Assembly: GCA_021773355.1 (NCBI GenBank)
Contig: JAJFKE010000051.1
Coordinates: 1 to 64,000 of the forward strand
Reading direction: 5' to 3'
Length of the DNA stretch: 64,000 bases
DNA from: Gammaproteobacteria bacterium
GTDB taxonomy: Bacteria; Pseudomonadota; Gammaproteobacteria; Pseudomonadales; Pseudohongiellaceae
Part shown: piece after piece, positions 43,027 through 53,200 of the stretch
How positions within the stretch are numbered: position 1 is the stretch's first letter
Layout: each line of letters starts with the position of its first letter
Notes under the pieces: generated by a model
The model's input: only the letters and a program-made list of their open reading frames with translations
What the model was told of the DNA's origin: nothing
Databases searched by the model: none
Position numbers and translations under genes: made by a program

Positions 43027-43443
43027 ATGAAAAAAACATTTGCTAAAATTGAGTCTTTACGTGGCCAGAATGGAATCGGTTTACCCGCGGCGATTTTTAT
43101 TATCACGGTGATGGCGGTAATAGCCGTGGCGGTAAATTTGTTGGTGAGACAGAATGCAGAAACTTTCGAAGAAGAAGTGAATCTGGCGCGTGCATTCTAT
43201 GCAGCAGAATCTGGCGCCGGGTTTTTGATGAATAGAACTTTTCCACCCGAGGAATACTCGGGCTACGCGGGTTCCAATTGCGCAGATCGAACCTATACTT
43301 TTGACGTGGACGGCCTGGCCCAATGCACGGCGACAGTGACCTGTTCAACGATTTCCTTAAGCGGCGTGGACTACAATACAATTGAGAGCACAGGTTCTTG
43401 CGGGGATGTGGAAAGAACCATTCAGGTGCGAGCGGTTAAGTAG
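43027..43443 (+). CDS. mshP: MSHA protein MshP (GspK/PilX-like)
   Basis: The 138-residue protein has an N-terminal hydrophobic helix (NGIGLPAAIFIITVMAVIAV) without the +5 Glu, followed by ARAFYAAESGAGFLMNR, the motif of PilX/GspK-like minor pilins. Four Cys lie in the C-terminal half. It is probably the top of the minor-pilin tip together with MshC, D and O. Confidence 0.9.
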   Translation: MKKTFAKIESLRGQNGIGLPAAIFIITVMAVIAVAVNLLVRQNAETFEEEVNLARAFYAAESGAGFLMNRTFPPEEYSGYAGSNCADRTYTFDVDGLAQCTATVTCSTISLSGVDYNTIESTGSCGDVERTIQVRAVK

Positions 43444-43504
43444 GGCTGCGGAGTAAGAAATAAATCACGTAGTCCGACCTGAAGTAGTCAGTATTTAAGA
43501 TTGT

Positions 43505-43801
43505 CTAGCCGGCCCAGATTGCAAAATACAAAATCACTGAAACGATCGCGATAGTAAACAGCGCTGTTCCCACATAAGTCACCACCGAGCTAACACCAAC
43601 TGATGACCGGTAGGCATCAAAGCCCAGGTTCTTATCGTTATCCCGATTCGAAATATCCCGTTGTAGCTTAATCTTGTAATTGTCGTCTTTGGATAACAGC
43701 TGCCAGCCAGCCTTGGCCTCTTGTTCCAATACTTCGTGCATCTTATTGCTATCTGCAAACAGCGGTGTTTGAGCATGAAGGGTTTTGTATTCTAGATCCA
43801 T
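43505..43801 (-). CDS. Small C-terminally membrane-anchored protein, unknown
   Basis: ATG 43801 is preceded by GGAG at good spacing, giving 98 residues; an upstream start would add 23 atypical residues. The N-terminal part (MDLEYKTLHAQTPLFADSNK, then LEQEAKAGWQLLSKDDNYKIKL) is soluble, and residues about 70-96 form a membrane helix. I have the impression of a widespread small family but cannot name a function. It is the only minus-strand gene inside the msh locus, placed between mshP and mshQ. Confidence 0.7.
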   Translation of the reverse strand: MDLEYKTLHAQTPLFADSNKMHEVLEQEAKAGWQLLSKDDNYKIKLQRDISNRDNDKNLGFDAYRSSVGVSSVVTYVGTALFTIAIVSVILYFAIWAG

Positions 43802-44217
43802 TGGAAGCTCCGATATGCGCTGTATTCTGTTCTGTAAGTACTCAGTGCCTAGGAATTGATTGAATTTCAACTATAGATCAATTAGTTACTAGGGTTGGTC
43901 GCTATTTTGTTGCCTATGAGCTTGATTTGCAACGATTTTGTGGCCATTTACACAGCAAATAGTCGGTTTCTGAGCAAATTTATTATCACCCCCCATTCGA
44001 CCCTGCTTTTTCATCGAAAAATAGCGGCTTTCAACGTATGTTTAGCCTACTTAACATGAAAACCATTCCCATTAATTCCCTGTAAGATCAATATTTAGCC
44101 AAATGAGTCGATATTTTGCTAAGTACTTCAAATTATTGAGTTTTATGCTTTTACTTGATTCCTGCAAAATGCTTTGATGTACGCTCGCAAAATTAGCCCA
44201 AAAAGTATCAAAATCTG
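43802..44217. other. Gap before mshQ
   Basis: This AT-rich, 416-bp region must contain both the promoter of the small minus-strand gene and that of mshQ. I see no high-quality -35/-10 pair and no RNA gene. Confidence 0.4.
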
Positions 44218-47200
44218 ATGATTTTCCCCGCTACACAATGCCTTAACTCAAGCACTAATTTGCGAAGGCATGCCTGCCTTCTGTTATTGGTGTTTTGTGC
44301 GAGCGTTTTAACGATTCCAGAGGCTAACGCACTAGATTGCGCCGCCACTTTCGCTGATGTCCCAGGGGAGCGGGTTCAGCTAAAGGCCTGTGATTCAGAT
44401 TTTAGTAATAGCAACGGCGATGACAATGCCAATTTTCAGTTCGGCGGCGGTGTAACTGTCACCGCGGGTGATCTACTGCTGGTTAGCCTCGGGGTTGATA
44501 GTAACGGCGAGTCGTTTACACCTCCAGCGGGTTGGACTGAGCTGGAACCCTTTATTTCTGGTCGAGGCGTAAGCTCGAATATTTGGACTAAGGTCGCTAC
44601 GGCAGCTGATGTGCTGAAACCGTCCTATCAGTTCTCTTGGTTAAATGGTAACGAGAAAAATCAGGGCTATATGCTTTTGTTTACCGGGACATCGGGGACT
44701 TATAACTTCGCCTCGGGCGATCAGAATGCCCAACAGTTTCCGACCTCGCTAGCGGTAGTTCCAAATTCTCCGTTCAACCTAATCCTGCGCACGGCAAATA
44801 TTGATCGAAATGCCTTGGATACAACACTTCAGGGGCCTGGGATGGCAGGGCACACTGATTTGATTCAGCAAGAAAACACCGGCAATGGTACCGGTTCAAG
44901 AGTGGGTATTACGGCTGCATTTACACATCAGGCAGCACAGGCTTCAACCGGCACAGAGAACTTTAGCTTACAATTCGCCGAAGGATCCCATAATAGAACT
45001 ATTTCAGTCGAACCCTACGAATTCAGATTTTTTCTGGAAGACGCCAGCGGATCATCCCCAACACAATCCAACGTCTGCAGTATTAAGCAGGTCACTCTGC
45101 GAGTTACCGACAGTGGTGGTAATGCACTGCCATTTAACTATGTTGGCTCTGTCAGTCTAAGCACGTCTACTAACAACGGTGATTGGTCTGATTCCGGTTT
45201 AAACGTCAACGCGGTGACACCCGGTGGCGCTGACTCTGGCACGGCAACCTATCAATTCGCGGCAGGTGACGCCAATGAATTGATTTTGAATTTTACGGAT
45301 ACTCATGCTGAAACCGTAAACTTTAACGTTACCGACACCGCAACGGGTAATTGGCAAGAAAGCACAACAGCGGGATACGCTTCTCCAAACCTGACAATCA
45401 ATCTCTGTGAGTTTCGAATTGCTTACGGCAGTGCTCTCGATGTGCCGGCGAATACCATGGGTACCTGTGGCATCGAAACTATAACTATCGATTTGGTGGA
45501 TGCAGTGAATGGCGACCCGGCAACAAACTACGCAGGTACCGTGCAAATAGATAATAATCGTGGCACTGCGGGTGGTAACTACACTGCAAATACGGTGCCG
45601 GGTGCTTTTAATAATGTCGGCAACGGTGTCGCGACTTATGCACTGGGCATAGGCGATTCTCAGGTCATACTTAATTACACGGACATAGAGACCGGCAGTA
45701 ATGTCAATTTCACCATTACCGAAGATTCCGGGCTTGGCATTCTCGATTCCAGCAATGCAACCTTTGATCCTGACTTGGATGTGGCTGACTGCACTATCGA
45801 TATACAGGTGGCGCCAACGATGGGTGTCTGTACCGCCGGCGAGACGCTAACCATCACCATACTCGATGTGGATGGATCAACAGCGACCAGCTTTGATGGC
45901 GAAATCGAGATCAGTACCGATTCGGTCAATGGAGACTATGTGCTCACCAGCGGAGGGCTTGGCGGCAACGGCACATTGGATGACGGTGCCATGGCGGACG
46001 ATGGCATAGCCACCTATGATTTTGATGTCGGGCTGGGCGATGTCGGCGTAGTACAGATCGACTTTCAAACCGCGGTTATCGAAACTATTCAATTTACCGC
46101 GGATGAGACAGTGGGTACACCAGGTCTTTCTGTGGATGCGGGTTCGAACCTGGACCTTGATGTGTTGGGCTGCAAGATCGTCATCAGCCACAGCACGGAA
46201 TCTGACGTTTGCTCGCTGGAAGCGGTTACCATTACTATCGCCGATACTGCTGACAACGCAGTCACTGGTTTTGACGGTACGGTTACTATTAGTAGTGGCC
46301 TCACTAACGACACCTGGACGACAAACACCGTTGCCGCGCCCGGTAATTTTGTCGATACCTTGCCCAATGACGGACTTTTCGAGTACACATTCGTTGCCGG
46401 TGGTGCAGGAGACAATGGCGATATAGTGGTGAACTATGAATTGGTGGTTCCCACCGCTACAGTTAATTTCGATGGCAGTTCTACTACTCCGGGTATTGCG
46501 GCACCATCCGGTCCTGATGATCCAGATCTTGGAATCGTAGCCTGCACCGCTGAAATTTCAGTTAATCCGCAGATGAATGTATGCAGCATCAGCGAAACGG
46601 TGACGCTTAGCATACTAAATCGCGACAGCGGGCTTGCCAATGGCACAATCGGTTCGATGGTGCTTACTGCCAGTAACAGCAAGGGCAGTTTTATTTCCAC
46701 CACCGGGGTGGCGCTCAACCTAAATGATGGCGCACCGGACGACGGCATAGCATCCTATGTTTTCGATGGCAGCGAAGGCGGCACTGTAGATTTCGAATAC
46801 AGCACCAGCACGGTTGGTGCATTCACCTTTAGTTCTTCGGCGCCGAACATCAGTTTTAATTCTACAGGCTTTGAAAATCTGGACGTTTTAGACTGTGAGT
46901 TCCGTATTTCATTCGACGGTGGCGCGACTGGCAACGCCGGTACCAGCGATGTCTGTTCCGTACAGGCAATGACGATTCAGGTTTGGAATGTCGATGGTGG
47001 CAGCAGCGCCATAGTTAACGACTATGTGGGGACGGTTAACCTGACTACCACCAGCGGCGGCTGGGTGGAGCAGGGAGGTGGTTCACCCGGTGTATTGGAT
47101 GACCCCTTCCCCCAAGATGGTTCTGCCACCTACGAATTCGTGTCCGGCGACGCGGGTCAGGTGACTCTGGATTTCAGCAGCGATAGCAGTGGAACACTAA

Positions 47201-50200
47201 ATTTTTCAGTAACCCAGGGAGCAATCAGTGCGGACAACGCAAGCTGGGATCCGGATCTTATGGTTTCGCTTTGTACATTCAGAATCACCATGGTTGATGA
47301 AACCATGACCGCTTGCACCACCGAAGACGTGACCATTACCGTTTATGACAGTCTCGGCGTAACTGCAGATGGCTACACAGGAACAGTGGCTATATCTACC
47401 AGTACTCTCAATGGTAACTGGACCGGACCAGTGGGACTAAGCGACACGCCTGGAGATGACAATGGTGTGGCGAGTTATGTTTTCGATGGAACGGAAGTCG
47501 GTGCCGCTGTTACTCTGACTTTTGAAGATTTCAATTTTGAAGATGTGAATGTCAATCTGCTTGCCGGTGAAATTGTGGAAGACGGTGCTTTTGACCCTGA
47601 TCTCGAAGTGACCGGTTGTCTTCCATCTATCGTGAGCAGTGTGTGTTTCGATGGCCCGGGGGGTGGAACAGGAAGCCTGGCTCTCAGCGCCTCCCCTGGC
47701 CCAGGTCGCATGGTGATAATGTGGGTATTTCACGCCGAGGATCTAACTCCCCAGGATGTAACCAGCGCTACCTTTAATGGCGCGGCCATGACCGAGATTG
47801 CCGACGAATTTGGTGCCAACACCGGCATCGAACTCTGGGGTATTACCGATGCCTTGCTGCCCGCTGGTGGGGCATCTTATCCGGGAGCCTACACTTTTGA
47901 TTCTGCGCCCGCTCAAACCGCCTCCATGTGTCTGGTGGAGCTGGCCGATGTTGAACAAACATTCCCGACCCGTGTTGCCAACCCAAACGAGAACCTGGGA
48001 AACGTGAATAGCAATTCCTTCGGTGCCGTTACCGACATGACTACCAGTATCACCACCTCGGGAAATAACGCCTTGGTGCTTAGCGGCGTGGTAAGCGATT
48101 ACGATGCGGGTGGTGGCAACTCCTGGTTTAATTCCGTTGAACCTGATCCACCCATGGTCATGCGATTTACCGGCAACAACGACCAGAACCCTGTCGACGG
48201 CACAGCCGGTGGCAGTGAAGGAGTAAAACCTGTAGCTGGCCTGATTACCGTAATCGATCATGACAATAGCTCATCCATTGTCAGCGCCGCTCATATCGTG
48301 GCGGGCTTTGATCCCTTGGTTGCTGGTGATCCAGAAGCGGATGGCTACGTGCCGGTGCTTTTGCAGGAAACCCTATCGGGGAATATTAGCTATCGTGCCA
48401 TCGGTCACACATTAAGAACTCATTCAAACGCAGCGACCTCACCGGATACGAACGGAGAGTGTAGTTTTGTACCCCTAGGAACAGGAACAACCTCTGACTT
48501 AGCCATGCCTGCAGGATCTACGGTAGAGCGGGCCTATTTGTACTGGGCCGGCTCCGGGACTGAATTGCAAGCCGATTTGGATATCGAATTCGGCCACAGC
48601 CTTGATCTTCCCACTCTCAATTCCATAACAGGAGAAGAGCTGTTCATGATCACCGGTGTCGGATCTGGTGGCAATTTGGATTATTTTGCATCCTATAAAG
48701 ACGTAACTACTGAAGTAGCAGCAAACGGTAACGGTACCTATACCTTGCGAGAACTAGATACGCAATCTACCGGTGTTTGGTCAGGTGGCGCGACAGCCTG
48801 TGCAGGTGGTTGGGGCCTGATTGTCATATACAGCAACCCGGCAGAAGCATTTCGGGTAGCTAATTTATTTCACGGATTTCAGCCTTTCCAAAACTCTTCA
48901 TTTACCCTGGTTCCAAGAAATTTCCGTATGAAGACAACGGACGATGACCCGCTGCTTTTTGAACCGAATGGTCAGATTACCCATATCACGGTGGAGGGAG
49001 ACGAAACATTGGAAGGTGGTGCAGGCGGCAGTGAGGCCTTGGGCATTCAGGATGGACCAGGCCTTGAAACCTTTACTGTATTGACAAATAGCTACAATCC
49101 TCTAACGGGCGACTTCAATTCAACCGTGACCCGTCCGGCTTATTTTCTTGATAATGGAGTCGGTGGCACCAACCTCTATCAATTTGACGCAACAGGTGGT
49201 GACGATGGTGCGGGTTACGAGAATGACGCGGTAATCCCCCATCATCCGGACCTGATACCCTATACGCCTGACGATGTGCGAGAGCTGGGCGACAGTTGGG
49301 GCTTCGATGTCGACACGCACTACATTACTGGCAATACCAGCGGAACCCCACTCTATCCCTTTGCCGGTGCTGGCGCTGAGGCGGAACAAATAACCACAGA
49401 GTACAGCTCCGGTCAGGATTTGGTGTTATTGATTGCGGAAGTCATTTCCGTGACGAATTTTGATCTGGCAGACCTGGAAGTATTCAAGAGTGTAAGTGGT
49501 GCACTTAAAGTGGACCAGCCTCAGGATTTTGTCTTCACGGTAACCAACAACGGCAATAATGGCTCCAGCGGAGGTGAAGCTACTGGTTTGGTTGTGGTTG
49601 CAGATATTTTACCGAACGGGATGACATTGAATTCGGTATCGGGGCCGGTAGGATCATTTTGGACCTGCTACACCGGAGCCGATAGATTTAGCTGTACTTA
49701 CGATATATTAAACGACTGCGTCGATTTCGGAACGGTATCGGATGATATCGGTTGTGAAACAGTAGCAAACCAATTGTCTACAGGTGAAAGTTTGCCGCCA
49801 CTTACTGCCAATGTGCAGGTAGGTGGTTTCGCCTTCTTTCCTGACGAGAGTAATCCCACCAAGAATATAGTCAGGATGCAACACAATGGAGCCAATTCGC
49901 CAGCGCAGCCGGCTTGCATCGCGCTAATATCTGGCAGCCCAGGTGTGATTCCTGATCCAGATCTGTGTCAAAGATCGCCGCAATTCGACAATGTAAACGA
50001 CCTCGATGGCGGTGCTACCGACATCAATGACCTAACCGACAAGGACATTGTTAACAATAATAATGTAGATAGCATAATCGACAATGTTATAGGGCTAAAA
50101 ACCGACTTGGCTATTGATAAGTCGATAGATGGCGACCTGGAAGTCGGTGAAACACAAACTTATACCATTAGCGTAAGCAACAATGGCCCAGATGATACTA

Positions 50201-53200
50201 ATGAGACAATTAATATAATAGACAATGCGCCTGCTGGTATTCAGTTTGATGGTACTGCGGCCGGAACTGGTTGGGTTTGCAGCGTAAATACTGCTGTGCA
50301 AATTGACTGCGATTATGCGGCGGTTTTGGGGGCACTTGACCCCCCTGCGGTATTAACCCTACCTGTTACCGTCACCGGCACTGCCGGACAATCGGTAACC
50401 AATACAGCGCAGGTAACCCCGGGTACTCATAACTTCGATACCACCAACACCGCAAACAACACCGACTCCGACACCAGCATAATCATCGCGCCTCCTGTTG
50501 CGTCTCAGGAGAAATTCTTGCTGTCGGTTTCGGTAGGTGGAAACGATTCAGAAATTGGCGGTCTCGTTGGAATCGAGAACGACGATTACTTCGTCTACAA
50601 TCCGCAGTCTAATGTGGGCACAGGGTTTTACGATGACAGTGCCAGCGGCGACGTGGATGATGCTAACGCCGTGCATGTATTCAAGAACGGCCATATTGCC
50701 ATTTCAGCCAGTGGCGAAATTAATGGCGGCGGCACCAGCACGGTGGGTGGCTTAGCCTTTCAGCCGGAAGACATCGTTGTGTACGATCCAATCAAGGATA
50801 CCGCCATCATGTTGTTCGATGGCTCGGCGATCTTCGATGGCCCCATAACCGCTAATCACAATATTGATGCGGTGTTTGTGAAGGAAGACGGCAGGATAGT
50901 GTTCTCGATCTTCGGCGATGCGCTGGCTGGCGATGATGCCTGTATCACCTGGACCGGACCCACAACCCTGTGCTTTAACCGAGGCGATGTCGTTGAGTAC
51001 AATCCTCTCGACGGCTCAGCAACAATTCTGGTTGATGCCTTTGACCCTCTCGATGGTGACGATGAGATATTCACCTCTGAAGCGCAGGTAAACGGCATCT
51101 ATTTACGGGTCGACGATACAGATCCGAACGATGTTAAGGAAGTGTATATTCTCTCAGTAAATGGCACGCAGCAGGTTGGAGCCTGTGCCGGTTGTGATCC
51201 TGTGGTAGGTACCGGTGTGACTCCCGATGACATCATCGAAGTAGACCTAACGGGTGCTGATCCGGTAACCCAAAACCTGTTTGTGGGTGACGTGGAATTT
51301 GGAGTGTTTACTCCTGTGGATGGCACGCGTGAAATTGATGCCATCCATGTAGTTGAAGACGGCTATCACGGCCATTTTTCTATTAGTCAGTCACAGGCGG
51401 GCACCACCTGCTCGGCTGGGCAGATTACTATTCGAAAACACGAATTCAGCCACGATGTGGATACCGACTATGTAGGTTCGATTCTGATTACTACCGACGA
51501 TGGTGTCGGTGGCGCAGGTACCTGGAGTATTGCAGTGGGCAACGGCGCACTCACCGATGTTGGCGTGGACGATGGTGTCGCTACCTACACCTTCGATCCA
51601 ACCGATAATGGCGAGGTGACCTTGTATTTGACGGAGACCGACGCCAGCACTATCGATGTTAATGTCACCAATCTTATCGTACAAGAACAAGAAGACCCTG
51701 CCTTTAATTTCAGCAATGTGATCGCCGATATTACCTATGAGGACGAATTCACCAGCGCAGCCTTCGACAATAACGATGGAATCACCGTGTGGGCATCGCC
51801 GTGGACAGAAGTTGATAATGCTGTCGGCGGCACCGGCCCAGCGACGGGTAATGTCATAATTGCTGCGGGATCCATGCAATTTACAACGGAACCCGGATTA
51901 CTCTCATCTGAAATGAGCCGGATCGCGGACTTGAGTTTGTTTCCAATCAGCAATGATCTGGTGGAACTGAGTTTCGACTTCAAATATTCCTCGCTGAATA
52001 GTCCAGCCGACAGATTCGTGGCTGAAGTTCGCGAAAACAACGGAGCAAACTGGGAAGAAGTCTGGGTCTGGGACACTGGCGGCACGAATGGTGTCTTTCA
52101 GGGCAGTGGAGCGATTGATCTCAAGGCGGCGATCGAAGCAGTTCCCAGGGTATGGGCTGGCTGGTCATCGAGCACGGAGATTCGTTTCAGGGTCGACACC
52201 GGCTATACCGGTACCAGCCGCATGTTTATCGATAATGTGAAACTGCAAACCGGCACCACTACCTGCGGTATCGGGGTGATGGATCATTGGGAAATTCAAA
52301 TCGACAATTTGACTGGTACTTCCGCTTTCGAGGTTGGCGGTATTTCCTGTCTAGCCTCACAGATTACAATCAGTGGGCACGATGCAAATCATGTAGCGGC
52401 GGAGCCTGGCGAAGCTGTCACCTTCCGAGCTCTAAGTCAAACGCTGGTAGAGAAAGGTAGTTGGTCTGCACCATCCACCGGTACAGGTCCCTTTGTAGAT
52501 TCGGGAACTGCTACTGATGGACTTGCAACCTATACCTTTCCAAACGGTGAGTCACAGGTGATTTTGAATTTTAACTACACCGATCCAACCCTGGACCCAG
52601 AAAATGTCAATTTCGACGTCACTTCCGCATTTCCGGTGCATGTGGATGAAGATCCAACTTTGAGAATTGGTGATGTGGTTCTTAGAATATATAACGAGAC
52701 GCAAAATGGGCCGAACCTGATACCGACTCAGATTTCAGGGAAGGCGTCGAGCGTGGCAGCGCCTACGGCGGATACACTCACTGTTCAGGTAATAACTTCG
52801 GATCTCACGGACACCACCCAGTGCATTCCGCTTATCGACGTGGGAGAAACATTAACATTCTCCTTCGGTCTGGAATGTATAGATGATGACTTCTGTAATT
52901 CTGCTACCTTGATAGCGCCAGTTGCCACAGTTAATGGTACAGAAATACCAAATCTGGACAGTAATGGCGGTACCGGTGCGGCTGCCTATGCTGATATTGA
53001 TCTTACCTTCGCCAGTTTCACTAATTCGGGGGTTGCGTCGGAAATTCAGCTAATGTATCAGGACGCGGGTAATGTGCAGCTACACGCACAGTTCGATGTA
53101 CCCACCAATATACGTGCGGATACTAGTCCGGCAAATATAGCGGCGGACATAGGTGCGGGTGTTGGCACTCCATTAGAGACATCGAGTAATATTTTTACAG

